Source of the DNA: Ruminococcus sp.
Lineage (GTDB): Bacteria > Bacillota > Clostridia > Oscillospirales > Ruminococcaceae
Length of the DNA stretch: 64,000 nt
Assembly (NCBI GenBank): GCA_020860605.1
Contig: JAJBTZ010000061.1
Location: forward strand, 1-64,000
Reading direction: 5' to 3'
The position numbers and the translations under genes are program-made. This document shows positions 20,181 through 30,136 of the stretch, piece by piece. How positions within the stretch are numbered: position 1 is the stretch's first letter; each line of letters starts with the position of its first letter. Below the pieces are notes generated by a model that saw nothing but the letters and a program-made list of their open reading frames with translations, was not told where the DNA came from and made no database searches.

Positions 20181-21070
20181 GGATGATACTAGCCTCCAAC
20201 AACTCTGAAAAGCTCCGTGAAGTCAAAGAAATTTTGGAGCCCTACGGCATAACTGTAATCTCCCAGTCGGAAGCCGGAATCAAGCTCGAAGTCGAGGAAA
20301 CCGGCACAACCTTCGCAGAAAATTCTGAGCTGAAAGCCAAAGCCGTCTACGACCTCACTCACATGCCAGTAGTCGCTGACGACTCCGGAATTGTGGTTGA
20401 TGCCCTTAACGGCGAGCCTGGAATCTACTCCGCCAGGTACGGTGGAGAGGGCCTCGACGACGTCGACCGCTGCAATCTGCTCCTGAAGAATATGGAAGGC
20501 GTTCCCGACGAAGAGAGAACAGGACGTTTCGTATGCGTCATCACCTATTTCGACGAAAACGGCGTAAAGCACCAGTTCGACGGCAAAATCGAGGGCAAAA
20601 TCGGCTATGAAATGATCGGCTCAAACGGCTTCGGCTATGACCCGCTTTTCATGGTCGGCGACCGCTCCCTTGCCCAGTACACAGATGAAGAGAAAAACAG
20701 CGTCAGCCACCGTGGCAACGCTTTAAGAAAGCTGGAAAATTACTTGAAAGAAAACCAGAAGCCCCAGAGAGCTTCAACTCTCAATTCAAAGCAGAGAAGC
20801 TACTTAAAAGCCTACGCTGCCAACATCGAGCCCTCATTCCAGATAGGCAAAGGCGGAATCAGTGAAGCTCAGGTCAAGTCGATCGACGACTACCTCACCG
20901 CTCACGAGATAATCAAAATCAAGTGCCTTGAAAACAGCCTCTACACTGCCCGTGAAGCAGCAGAGGAGCTCGCTGACAAGACGAATTCGGAAGTGGTAAT
21001 CACCATCGGCTCGAAGGCGGTTCTCTATCGCAGGAACCCGAAGAAGCCTGTAATCGATTTCAAATTATGA
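20177..21070 (+). CDS. Fusion: XTP/dITP diphosphatase (RdgB/HAM1) plus YhbY CRM-type RNA-binding domain
   Basis: N-terminal MILASNNSEKLREVKEILEP...DDSGIVVDALNGEPGIYSARYGGEG; C-terminal LNSKQRSYLKAYAANIEPSFQIGKGGISEAQVKSIDDYL; no intervening stop. Confidence 0.9.
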   Translation: MRMILASNNSEKLREVKEILEPYGITVISQSEAGIKLEVEETGTTFAENSELKAKAVYDLTHMPVVADDSGIVVDALNGEPGIYSARYGGEGLDDVDRCNLLLKNMEGVPDEERTGRFVCVITYFDENGVKHQFDGKIEGKIGYEMIGSNGFGYDPLFMVGDRSLAQYTDEEKNSVSHRGNALRKLENYLKENQKPQRASTLNSKQRSYLKAYAANIEPSFQIGKGGISEAQVKSIDDYLTAHEIIKIKCLENSLYTAREAAEELADKTNSEVVITIGSKAVLYRRNPKKPVIDFKL

Positions 21071-22260
21071 AGATAGCAATTTTTGGGGGCACCTTCAACC
21101 CCATTCATAACGGCCACATAAACGTAATCGAAAACGTATTGAAGGAACTTGAGCCTGACAAACTCATCCTGATGCCGACTCACATTCCACCACACAAGGC
21201 AGTGAAGGATCTGGCATCCGACGAGGCAAGACTCGAGATGTGCCAGCTCGTCGCTTCTCTTTACGAAAACGTCGAAGTGAGCGACTTCGAGCTTAAATCC
21301 GAGGGCAAGAGCTACACCGTCACCACGATGGAGCATCTCCACAGTGTTTATCCCAACGACGATTTATTCTTCATTATGGGCAGCGACATGCTCAACACTT
21401 TCCTGACTTGGTACAAGCCCGACAGAATCATGGAGCTCTGCACCCTTGTCTGTGTCTGCCGTTCAGAGGCTGACAGGAAGCAGTCAGAAGAAAATGCCGA
21501 GAAAATCCGTGAGGCTGGTGGCAGATGTATTCTCATAGACTGCGAACCCGTCGAAGCCTCCTCGACCGAAATCCGTGCCGACCTGATCGCCTACAACACC
21601 TCCTTCGGACGGATTCCCGAATCTGTTGAGCACTATATTCTGGAAAAAGGCCTTTATAATTTTGACAAAACGAAGTATAATAGCTATAGGGAATATCTTG
21701 AAGGAATTCTTTCCGAAAAGCGATTCAAACATAGCTTAAACGTCGCCGATGAGGCTTTGAAGCTGGCAGTCTTGAATGACTGCGACCGCGAGAAAGCCTA
21801 CTTTGCAGGTCTTGTCCACGACATCTGCAAGGAGATTCCGATAGAGGAGCAGTATGCCCTCACACTAAGGTGCCCTCTCGACGTCACCGATGTCGAGCTA
21901 GGAGCCCCGAAGACCTATCATGGCATCGCCGGTTCAGTCTTTCTGAAAGAGCATTTCGGAATCACCGACCCAGATGTTCTCTCAGCGGTCAGATATCACA
22001 CGGTAGCCAAAGGTGGCATGAATCTTCTTGAGAAGATAATCTACATGGCAGATTTAATCTCTAAGGAGCGCCACTATCCCGATGTTGAGTACTACAGAGA
22101 CGTCACCCACAAGGATTTAAATCTGGGCCTTTACGAGGCGATGAAGTTCTCCATTGAGGATTCCATCTCGAAGACACGTACAATCCCGACTCTGACGCTC
22201 GATGCATACAACGAATACACCCTCTATAAACTGAGCCTCAAAGGCGAGACGAAAAAGTAG
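21067..22260 (+). CDS. Fusion: nicotinate-nucleotide adenylyltransferase (NadD) plus YqeK HD-family hydrolase
   Basis: N-terminal IFGGTFNPIHNGHINV, VEASSTEIRA; C-terminal KRFKHSLNVADEALKLA, LVHDICKE, AVRYHTVAKGGM, KIIYMADLIS. Confidence 0.92.
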   Translation: MKIAIFGGTFNPIHNGHINVIENVLKELEPDKLILMPTHIPPHKAVKDLASDEARLEMCQLVASLYENVEVSDFELKSEGKSYTVTTMEHLHSVYPNDDLFFIMGSDMLNTFLTWYKPDRIMELCTLVCVCRSEADRKQSEENAEKIREAGGRCILIDCEPVEASSTEIRADLIAYNTSFGRIPESVEHYILEKGLYNFDKTKYNSYREYLEGILSEKRFKHSLNVADEALKLAVLNDCDREKAYFAGLVHDICKEIPIEEQYALTLRCPLDVTDVELGAPKTYHGIAGSVFLKEHFGITDPDVLSAVRYHTVAKGGMNLLEKIIYMADLISKERHYPDVEYYRDVTHKDLNLGLYEAMKFSIEDSISKTRTIPTLTLDAYNEYTLYKLSLKGETKK

Positions 22261-22295
22261 GAACCAAAGGATTCAACGCCCTTTTGTGATTATTT

Positions 22296-23156
22296 ATGAA
22301 AGAGCGATTGAAAGCTATCCTGTCAAAATTCGAAAGAGAAGAACGCCCAAGAATCAGACTTCGCCGAGGGGACAAGCTCCCGCTTATGATGGTAATCGCC
22401 TGCATCATAACCGCTGCTGCGACCTACATGGTCCTCAGTGGGACTGCTGCCTATGCGAAAAAGCTCGTGGCTCTGAGAGCCGTGATGCCAGAAAGCTCGG
22501 ATTTCACTTTCGAAACTTCCTATGAACCCGCCACCACCAAGCGGAATATCCTTCTGTCGTTGACCAACGGGGAAGCCCTCTGCCGAGCCCATGTCCTGAC
22601 TTTTGATGAGGACAAGCACACCCTCGACATCATAGACATCCCGCCAGAAACGCTGATTTCCTGCGGAGGCTTTGAGGGAACGCTTTCGGAGGCCTACAAG
22701 ACCGAAGTCTACGAGGAAATCGTCTCGATGGCGTTGAGCCTCCACCTCGACGGCACCATGTCAACAGACGTTGAAACTGTCGCCAATTGCATAAATATTT
22801 TAGGCGGAGTGAAACTGACTCTTGACAAAGAGCTGAAAATCGGCGAAAATATACTATATAAGGGTGAAAGAACGGTTTTGGGCAGCGTCGCAAAAATTAT
22901 TCTCTCAGACAGCCAAGCCTACATCGAAGGTGCCACCGACCGAATCACCGCCTATCACAATCTTCTCGGGTCACTGATCTCGACTCTGAAGGAAAAAGGC
23001 GCGGTTGAATGGGTGAGCCTTACCTTGAACCTGATAGTAAACAAGGTCGAAACCGACCTGACCGTCAGCGAGATAATCGAGCTCATAAATCTCCTGAGCG
23101 AGACACAGACAAAGAGCATTAATATTGATTTGATAACAATAGAAAATTCAAAGTAA
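22296..23156 (+). CDS. Divergent LytR-CpsA-Psr (LCP)-like membrane protein
   Basis: N-terminal TM segment, LCP-like core (NILLSLTNGEAL...HVLTFDEDKHTLDIIDIPPETLI) in the nadD-yqeK-LCP-rsfS context; canonical active-site residues not visible. Confidence 0.6.
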   Translation: MKERLKAILSKFEREERPRIRLRRGDKLPLMMVIACIITAAATYMVLSGTAAYAKKLVALRAVMPESSDFTFETSYEPATTKRNILLSLTNGEALCRAHVLTFDEDKHTLDIIDIPPETLISCGGFEGTLSEAYKTEVYEEIVSMALSLHLDGTMSTDVETVANCINILGGVKLTLDKELKIGENILYKGERTVLGSVAKIILSDSQAYIEGATDRITAYHNLLGSLISTLKEKGAVEWVSLTLNLIVNKVETDLTVSEIIELINLLSETQTKSINIDLITIENSK

Positions 23157-23167
23157 AGGAGACCCCA

Positions 23168-23521
23168 ATGACAGAATTAGAAAAAATCACAGCAATCGTA
23201 AAAGCACTCGACTCAAAGAAAGCTGAGGACATCCGTGTAATCAAGATAACCGACCTGACGATAATCGCCGATTACTTCGTTATTGCAGGTGGCACTTCAA
23301 CGACTCACACCAAAGCTCTTGCAGATGAGACGGAATTCAAGCTCGGAGAGCTCGGCATCAAGCCCGACCACATCGAAGGCGTCGACGGCGCCAGCTGGAT
23401 CGCAATGGACTTCGGAGACATCATCGTCCACGTGTTTTGCAAGGATACAAGAGCTCAATATTCTCTCGAAAAGCTCTGGAGCGACGGAGAAGTTATTGAC
23501 ATCTCAGGAATGCTGTGCTAA
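23168..23521 (+). CDS. rsfS: Ribosomal silencing factor RsfS
   Basis: ADYFVIAGGTSTTHTKALADE, DFGDIIVHVFCKDTRAQYSLEKLW. Confidence 0.96.
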   Translation: MTELEKITAIVKALDSKKAEDIRVIKITDLTIIADYFVIAGGTSTTHTKALADETEFKLGELGIKPDHIEGVDGASWIAMDFGDIIVHVFCKDTRAQYSLEKLWSDGEVIDISGMLC

Positions 23522-23586
23522 AATAAGCGAAGCAAGTCAACAAAGGGTCATCCCGATCAAGATAAAAATATAAGGACTGATATGAA

Positions 23587-26004
23587 ATGAAATACGTTCG
23601 TAATTACGAATTTGCAGCCGTCGAGAAGAAATGGCAGGACTACTGGGAAGAAAACCACACCTTCGACGCTAAAATTGACCACTCGAAGAAGAAGTTCTAT
23701 GCTCTCGTAGAGTTCCCGTACCCGTCAGGAGCAGGACTCCATGTCGGCCACGTCAAGGCTTTCTCAGGCCTCGAAGTAGTCTGCCGAAAGAAGCGCCTCG
23801 AAGGCTATAACGTCCTCTTCCCGATAGGCTTCGACGCCTTCGGACTTCCGGCTGAGAACTATGCGATAAAGACAGGCGTTCACCCGAGAATCTCGACCGA
23901 CCAGAACATCCACCACTTCTCCGAGCAGCTGAAGAAAGTCGGCTTCTCGTTCGACTGGTCCCGCACCGTCGACACCACCGATGAGGACTACTACAAGTGG
24001 ACCCAGTGGATCTTCTTAAAAATGTTCGAGCATGGCCTTGCCTTCAGAGACAAGACACTCGTCAACTATTGCCCCAGCTGTAAAGTTGTACTTTCAAATG
24101 AGGATTCACAGGGCGGTAAGTGCGACGTCTGCCATAGCGACGTAATCCAGAAGCCAAAGGATGTCTGGTACCTTCGTATAACTGATTATTGCGACAAGCT
24201 CCTCGAAGGTCTCGAGGAGGTCGACTACCTCCCCAACATCAAGCTCCAGCAGCAGAACTGGATCGGCAAGTCCACTGGCGCCTTCGTCAACTTCGAACTT
24301 AAGAATATTCCTGAGAAACTGAGAATCTATACCACGAGACCTGACACCCTCTATGGCGTCACCTTCATGGTAATGGCTCCCGAGCACCCGATTATCGACC
24401 AGTACGCAGACAAGATCACCAATTTCGACGCTGTCAAGGCCTATCGTGACGAGTGTGCCAAGAAGACCGAGTTCGAAAGAACTCAGCTTGTCAAGGACAA
24501 GACCGGTGTCAAGCTCGAAGGCATCAGCGCTATCAATCCCGTAAACGGCACCGAAATCCCCGTCTACATATCCGATTATGTAATGATGGGCTACGGCACA
24601 GGCGCCATCATGGCAGTTCCTGCTCATGATCAGAGGGACTATGAATTCGCCAAGAAGTTCGGCATCGATATAATCGAAGTCATCAAGGGTGGCGACATCT
24701 CGAAGGAAGCCTACACCGGCGACGGCGAGATGGTCAATTCAGGCGAGCTCAACGGCCTCACCAACAAGAAAGATTCCATCGAAAAGATGATAGAGGTTCT
24801 TGAAGCTAAAGGCGTAGGCGAGAAGGGCGTTCAGTACAAGATGAAGGACTGGGCATTCAACCGCCAGCGTTATTGGGGCGAGCCTATTCCGATAGTTTAT
24901 TGCGATCATTGCGGAATGGTAGCCGTTCCATATGACGAACTCCCGCTCAAACTCCCAGAGGTCGAGAACTTCGTCCCTGGCTCCGACGGCGAAAGCCCGC
25001 TTGCCAAGATCGACAGCTTCGTAAACTGCACCTGCCCGAAGTGTGGCAGACCTGCAAAGAGAGAAACCGACACCATGCCTCAGTGGGCAGGCTCGTCCTG
25101 GTACTATCTCCGCTATTGCGACCCGCATAACAATGAGGCTTTGGCTTCTAAAGAGGCTCTCGACTACTGGATGCCTGTCGACTGGTACAACGGTGGCATG
25201 GAGCACGTCACCCGCCACCTGATCTATTCTCGTTTCTGGCATAAGTTCCTCTATGATATCGGAGCCGTCAACACTTCCGAGCCTTACATCAAGAGAACCG
25301 CTCAGGGCCTCGTTTTAGGCCTCGATGGCGAGAAGATGAGTAAGTCAAAGGGCAACGTCGTCGACCCGCTCGACGTCATCAACGAGTATGGCGCCGACGT
25401 TTTAAGAGTCTACACCCTCTTCATGGGCGACTACGAAAAGGCAGCCCCATGGAGCGAATCAAGCGTCCGTGGCTGCAAGAGATTCTTAGAGCGCGTCTGG
25501 GCTCTTCAGGACACCCTTATCGACGGCGACACCTATCGTCCCGAATTCACTTCCAAGATGCATAAGCTCATCAAGAAGGTGAGTGGCGACATCGACACGA
25601 TGAAGTACAACACCGCAATCGCAGCGATGATGACAATACTGAACGACTTTGCAGCAGCCGGCTCAATCAACCGTGCCGAGCTGAGAGATTTCTTAATCAT
25701 GCTCTACCCGTTCGCTCCTCACATCACCGAGGAGATGTACCAGAACTGCAACTTCGGTGGCTATATTCACGATGCCAAGTGGTGCACCTATGACGAAGCC
25801 CTCTGCAAGGACAGTGAAGTCGAAATCGCCGTTCAGATCAACGGCAAAATCAAGGACAAAGCGATGGTTCAGACCGAAGCTACTCAGGAAGAAGTCCTCG
25901 CTCAGGTTAAGAGCATGGACAAGATAGCTTCAGAGATTTCTGGCAAGACAATCGTCAAGGAAATCTATGTCAAGGGCAAGCTTGTAAACATCGTTGCAAA
26001 ATAA
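23587..26004 (+). CDS. leuS: Leucyl-tRNA synthetase
   Basis: FPYPSGAGLHVGHVKAF, KMSKSKGNVVDP. Confidence 0.98.
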   Translation: MKYVRNYEFAAVEKKWQDYWEENHTFDAKIDHSKKKFYALVEFPYPSGAGLHVGHVKAFSGLEVVCRKKRLEGYNVLFPIGFDAFGLPAENYAIKTGVHPRISTDQNIHHFSEQLKKVGFSFDWSRTVDTTDEDYYKWTQWIFLKMFEHGLAFRDKTLVNYCPSCKVVLSNEDSQGGKCDVCHSDVIQKPKDVWYLRITDYCDKLLEGLEEVDYLPNIKLQQQNWIGKSTGAFVNFELKNIPEKLRIYTTRPDTLYGVTFMVMAPEHPIIDQYADKITNFDAVKAYRDECAKKTEFERTQLVKDKTGVKLEGISAINPVNGTEIPVYISDYVMMGYGTGAIMAVPAHDQRDYEFAKKFGIDIIEVIKGGDISKEAYTGDGEMVNSGELNGLTNKKDSIEKMIEVLEAKGVGEKGVQYKMKDWAFNRQRYWGEPIPIVYCDHCGMVAVPYDELPLKLPEVENFVPGSDGESPLAKIDSFVNCTCPKCGRPAKRETDTMPQWAGSSWYYLRYCDPHNNEALASKEALDYWMPVDWYNGGMEHVTRHLIYSRFWHKFLYDIGAVNTSEPYIKRTAQGLVLGLDGEKMSKSKGNVVDPLDVINEYGADVLRVYTLFMGDYEKAAPWSESSVRGCKRFLERVWALQDTLIDGDTYRPEFTSKMHKLIKKVSGDIDTMKYNTAIAAMMTILNDFAAAGSINRAELRDFLIMLYPFAPHITEEMYQNCNFGGYIHDAKWCTYDEALCKDSEVEIAVQINGKIKDKAMVQTEATQEEVLAQVKSMDKIASEISGKTIVKEIYVKGKLVNIVAK

Positions 26005-26027
26005 TTTCAGAAATTTGCAAATTTCTC

Positions 26028-26056
26028 TTGACTTCTATTCTCGTTTGTTCTATAAT
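26028..26056 (+). promoter_or_regulatory. Promoter for rpsU
   Basis: TTGACT (26028-26033), 17 bp, TATAAT (26051-26056). Confidence 0.8.
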
Positions 26057-26168
26057 GAAAGAAGTTACATTGTGCGAAAATGTAAGTAAAATCCTCAGCC
26101 TGCGTCAGCACGCTGTAGCCAGCTTCAGGCTAGCTGCCTGACCAAGTGGCAAAGGGAGGGAACAACAA

Positions 26169-26342
26169 ATGGCAGAAGTACATGTCGGTAAAAACGAATC
26201 ACTGGACACCGCATTAAAGCGCTTCAAGAGATCTTGCGCTCGTGACGGTGTTATCGCCGAGGTACGCAAAAGAGAACACTACGAAAAGCCTTCTGTAAAG
26301 CGTAAGAAGAAGTCGGAAGCTGCTCGTAAGCGTAAGTACTAA
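26169..26342 (+). CDS. rpsU: 30S ribosomal protein S21 (57 aa, absent from the supplied ORF track)
   Basis: Manual translation [67 protein letters not shown]. Confidence 0.97.
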   Translation: MAEVHVGKNESLDTALKRFKRSCARDGVIAEVRKREHYEKPSVKRKKKSEAARKRKY

Positions 26343-26386
26343 TAAGACAGCAGGGAACCTGCTGGACTGTAGCTACAAACTAAAAT

Positions 26387-26421
26387 CAAAGGCGAGCAGA
26401 AACCTGTTCGTCTTTGTTTTT
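26387..26421 (+). terminator. Intrinsic terminator after rpsU
   Basis: CAAAGGCGAGCAG-aaac-CTGTTCGTCTTTG (13 bp with GU pairs) followed by TTTTTG. Confidence 0.8.
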
Positions 26422-26432
26422 GTGGAGGAAAA

Positions 26433-26927
26433 ATGCTTTTCAAGCCGAAATACGTATTCAACACCATCGCCGACATCGATATAGAATTCTTGCAGCGTGA
26501 GAACATCAAAGCCCTGATTCTGGACCTGGACAACACCCTGACGACTCACAACAACCCAATCCCCAACGAGAAAATAGGGATGTGGCTCGAAGGCATGAAA
26601 TCGGAAGGCCTGCCGATGCTGATAATGTCCAACAACCACTATGAGCGAGTGAAGCCGTTCTCAGAGTCGCTTGGCCTTGACTTCGTCTGCGACGCAGGAA
26701 AGCCTTTAGGAAAAGGATATAAGGAAGCGGTGGAACGCCTGGGACTCTCGAAAAAAGAGGTCGCCACCGTCGGTGACCAGATTTACACCGATGTCCTTGG
26801 CTCAAATCTCCATGGGATACGCTGTATCTTCACATTCCCAATGGTCTACGAAACGAGCTTCTGGTTCAGAGTGAAAAGAACCCTCGAAAAGCCACTATTA
26901 CCAAAGAAAGAGAGGGCACTGAAATGA
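26433..26927 (+). CDS. YqeG-family HAD phosphatase
   Basis: LILDLDNTLTTHNN, VGDQIYTDVLGSNLHGIRCI. Confidence 0.9.
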   Translation: MLFKPKYVFNTIADIDIEFLQRENIKALILDLDNTLTTHNNPIPNEKIGMWLEGMKSEGLPMLIMSNNHYERVKPFSESLGLDFVCDAGKPLGKGYKEAVERLGLSKKEVATVGDQIYTDVLGSNLHGIRCIFTFPMVYETSFWFRVKRTLEKPLLPKKERALK

Positions 26928-27802
26928 CAGCTAAATTCGGCCCAGCCGGAAGCTCCGAAGCGTTCTCGAAGATATATAAGAAATCGTCGGATATGCCGAA
27001 GTACTTGAGCGAAATGGGCCTCGACGCCTTCGAATACCAGTGCGGGCAGGGAGTAAGGGTCACCGAAGCCACAGGTCTTGCCCTTAAGTCGGAAGCTGAG
27101 AAGTGGGGAATCAAGCTCTCGCTCCATTCGCCATACTTCATCTCGCTTTCGAGCGTCGAGCCCGAAAAGCGCGACAAGAGCATCGACTACATATTGCAAT
27201 CATGCAGAGCCGCAAAGCTGATTGGCGCCGACAGAATCGTGATCCATTCCGGCTCCTGCGCCAAAATCACTCGTGAATACGCGTTAGAGCTTGCCTGCGA
27301 TACTCTATCAAGAGCGAGACAGGCAGCCATCTCGGAAGGCTATGAGGACATCCACTTCTGCCCTGAAACAATGGGCAAGGTGAACCAGCTCGGAACTCTT
27401 GACGAAGTCCTGACTCTATGCAAGCTCGACGATACTTTTTTACCCACCGTTGACTTCGGGCATTTAAATGCAAGAACCTTCGGAGCCGTAAATTCGCGCG
27501 AAGCGTTCGCAGAAATACTCGATAAAATCGAAAACGAACTCGGCAGCGACCGCCTGAAGGTCTTCCACTCTCACTTCTCAAAAATCGAGTACACGACTCC
27601 AGGAGGCGAGAAACGGCACCTGACCTTCGAGGACACCACCTATGGTCCCGAATGTGAGCCCCTGATGGAGCTGATCGCCAAGCGAAACCTGACACCGTCC
27701 TTCATTTGTGAAAGTGCTGGAACCCAGGACATCGACGCGCTATACATGAAACAAACCTACAATAATTATTTATCGGGAGGAAACATAAATGAGCAAATTT
27801 GA
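26924..27802 (+). CDS. TIM-barrel / AP endonuclease family 2 (endonuclease IV-like)
   Basis: LSLHSPYFISLSS, IVIHSGSCAK, CPETMGKVNQLGTLDEVLTLC, TVDFGHLNAR, VFHSHFSK metal-ligand pattern. Confidence 0.8.
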   Translation: MTAKFGPAGSSEAFSKIYKKSSDMPKYLSEMGLDAFEYQCGQGVRVTEATGLALKSEAEKWGIKLSLHSPYFISLSSVEPEKRDKSIDYILQSCRAAKLIGADRIVIHSGSCAKITREYALELACDTLSRARQAAISEGYEDIHFCPETMGKVNQLGTLDEVLTLCKLDDTFLPTVDFGHLNARTFGAVNSREAFAEILDKIENELGSDRLKVFHSHFSKIEYTTPGGEKRHLTFEDTTYGPECEPLMELIAKRNLTPSFICESAGTQDIDALYMKQTYNNYLSGGNINEQI

Positions 27803-28856
27803 AAAACTGTTTGAAGTAATGCCAGAGGGCATTGACTGCGCTTTAATAACCGCAGACGTCAACCGCAGATACTTCACCGGTATGAAGTCCTCAGCAGGCA
27901 CGATAGTTGCCTTCAAGGACAAGGCCTACCTCATCATCGATTCGAGATACTTTGAGGTAGCTTCATTGACCGTCAAGGACGCCGAAGTAATCCTTCAGGG
28001 CAAGCTCTTCGAGCAGATTAACGAGCTACTGAAGAAGCATGGTGCAAAGAATGTCGCCATCGAGAGCGACTACGTCACTGTCAGCCAGCTGAACTCCTTC
28101 AAGGAGAAAATCACCGCTGCCGAAGTCGTCTCCTCAAACGACCTGAGCAAGGCCATCAGCGAACTGAGAATCGTGAAGACCCAGGACGAAATCGACAAGA
28201 TGATCAAGGCTCAGAGAATCGCCGAGAAGGCCTTCGACAATGTCCTGAACTTCATCAAGGTCGGCAAAACGGAGAAAGAAATCGGTCTCTGCCTCGACTA
28301 CTTCATGCTCAGTAACGGAGCCGAGGAGCTTTCATTCGAGACAATCGCCCTTACAGGTGCAAATACTTCCAGACCTCATGGCGTTGGTGGCGATACCAAG
28401 GTCACCGAGCACAGCTTCGTCCTTATGGACTACGGTGCAACATATGATGGATATCATAGCGACATGACCAGAACCGTCTGCGTAGGCACCCCCACTGATA
28501 AGATGGCAGAAGTCTACGAAATCGTCCTCAAGGCTCAGCTCGAAGCTATGAAGCACATCAAGGCCGGCGTAAACGCCTCAGACGTCGACAAGGTCGCTCG
28601 TGACATCATTACCGAAGCTGGCTATGGCGATAAGTTCGGACACTCTCTCGGTCACGGCGTAGGCCTCGAAATCCACGAAGCCCCTGCAGCAGCCCCGTCA
28701 AGCAAGTATGTCCTGAAAGAGAACATGATCGTCACCGACGAGCCTGGAATTTATCTCCCCGGAGAGTTCGGCGTGAGAATTGAGGACTTCGTAATCGTCA
28801 AGAACGACGGCTGCATAGACATGACCGAGGCGAAAAAGTCGCTTATAGTGCTCTAA
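27789..28856 (+). CDS. M24-family aminopeptidase (Xaa-Pro type)
   Basis: LMDYGATYDGYHSDMTRTVCVG, FGHSLGHGVGLEIHE, DEPGIYLPGEFGVRIED. Confidence 0.93.
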   Translation: MSKFEKLFEVMPEGIDCALITADVNRRYFTGMKSSAGTIVAFKDKAYLIIDSRYFEVASLTVKDAEVILQGKLFEQINELLKKHGAKNVAIESDYVTVSQLNSFKEKITAAEVVSSNDLSKAISELRIVKTQDEIDKMIKAQRIAEKAFDNVLNFIKVGKTEKEIGLCLDYFMLSNGAEELSFETIALTGANTSRPHGVGGDTKVTEHSFVLMDYGATYDGYHSDMTRTVCVGTPTDKMAEVYEIVLKAQLEAMKHIKAGVNASDVDKVARDIITEAGYGDKFGHSLGHGVGLEIHEAPAAAPSSKYVLKENMIVTDEPGIYLPGEFGVRIEDFVIVKNDGCIDMTEAKKSLIVL

Positions 28857-28900
28857 GAGAGAAAAATTCGGTGCAAATTGCACATATTTTGAATTTGCTC

Positions 28901-28929
28901 TTGCATTATTGACGATTATCGGTTAAAAT
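28901..28929 (+). promoter_or_regulatory. Putative promoter for efp
   Basis: TTGCAT (28901-28906), 17 bp, TAAAAT (28924-28929). Confidence 0.5.
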
Positions 28930-29005
28930 AGAACTACTAAAGAATGAATTATCCTTCGGGTATTGCATGTTGGCAGTATGCCGAAAGAATTGGAGGAAAA
29001 TTTAA

Positions 29006-29563
29006 ATGATATCAGCAGGTGAATTTCGTAACGGCGTAACCTTCGAAGAAGACGGCAACGTCATGCAGGTCATCGAGTTCCAGCACGTAAAGCCCGGTAA
29101 AGGCGCAGCGTTCGTAAGAACCAAGACCAAGAACGTACTTACAGGTGCAGTCGTAGAAAAATCCTACAACCCAACCGCCAAGTTCCCGACAGCTTATATC
29201 GAGAGAAGAGATATGGAGTATTCCTACTCTGATGGCGAGCTCTACTACTTCATGGATTCTGAAACTTACGAGCAGATTCCCGTCAGTCCTAACGACGTCG
29301 GCGACAACTTCAAGTTCGTCAAGGAGAACATGGTCTGCACTATCCTTTCCTATAAGGGCAAAGTCTTCGGTGTAGAGCCCCCGTTCTTCGTAGATCTCGT
29401 TGTAACTCAGACTGATCCTGGCTTTGCCGGCAACACTGCTACGAATGCTCAGAAGCCCGCTACACTCGAAACAGGTGCAGAGATTAAGGTACCGCTTTTC
29501 ATCAACGAAGGCGAGACCATCAGAATCGACACCAGAACCGGCGAATACATGGGCAGAGCTTAA
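29006..29563 (+). CDS. efp: Elongation factor P
   Basis: [44 protein letters not shown]. Confidence 0.98.
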   Translation: MISAGEFRNGVTFEEDGNVMQVIEFQHVKPGKGAAFVRTKTKNVLTGAVVEKSYNPTAKFPTAYIERRDMEYSYSDGELYYFMDSETYEQIPVSPNDVGDNFKFVKENMVCTILSYKGKVFGVEPPFFVDLVVTQTDPGFAGNTATNAQKPATLETGAEIKVPLFINEGETIRIDTRTGEYMGRA

Positions 29564-29608
29564 TCTGACCAACCTAGAACCAAAATTTATACCAGAGGAG
29601 GATTAGTT

Positions 29609-30112
29609 ATGAACTTATCAGAAAAGGTACAATACCTGAACGGTCTTATGGACGGCTTGGGAATTGACGAATCAACCGATACCGGCAAGGTCTTACTTGC
29701 AATGAAGGATATCCTTGACGAAGTCTGCGAGGCGGTCGACGGAATTGACAGCGATGTCGACGACATTGTCGACTTCTGCAACGCGATGGACGAAGACCTT
29801 CACAACGTGGAGGAGGCAGTTTTTGATGACGGCCCGAAAGGCCCGTGTCCTCATGACGAACCGCCTCATGGTCCTCATCACGGACCTCACGGAGGCCCTC
29901 ATGGCCCACATCATGGCCCTCATGGTCCCCACGACCACTGCTGCTGCCATCATCCTGAGGAGGACGAAGACCTCCCTTTTGAGCATCCTTTCCCGTTCGA
30001 CGACGAGCCGGACTGGATGGATGATGACGAGCCCGATTTTCCCGAAGAGGAAGAAGTCGATCTGGGAGAAGAGGAATCCGAGGAAACCATCGAGGACGCC
30101 CCAGAGGAGTAA
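29609..30112 (+). CDS. CD1247 N-terminal-domain-like protein with His/Cys-rich central region and acidic tail
   Basis: MNLSEKVQYLNGLMDGLGIDESTDTGKVLLAMKDILDEVCEAV; HGPHHGPHGGPHGPHHGPHGPHDHCCCHH; adjacent to efp; RBS GAGGAGG. Confidence 0.7.
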   Translation: MNLSEKVQYLNGLMDGLGIDESTDTGKVLLAMKDILDEVCEAVDGIDSDVDDIVDFCNAMDEDLHNVEEAVFDDGPKGPCPHDEPPHGPHHGPHGGPHGPHHGPHGPHDHCCCHHPEEDEDLPFEHPFPFDDEPDWMDDDEPDFPEEEEVDLGEEESEETIEDAPEE

Positions 30113-30136
30113 TCCCCACAAGCTCAATAGGCAATT

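Noticed and set aside
24106-25242. Minus ORFs of 173 and 167 aa inside leuS
   Set aside because: Antisense to leuS, which is unambiguous on the plus strand.
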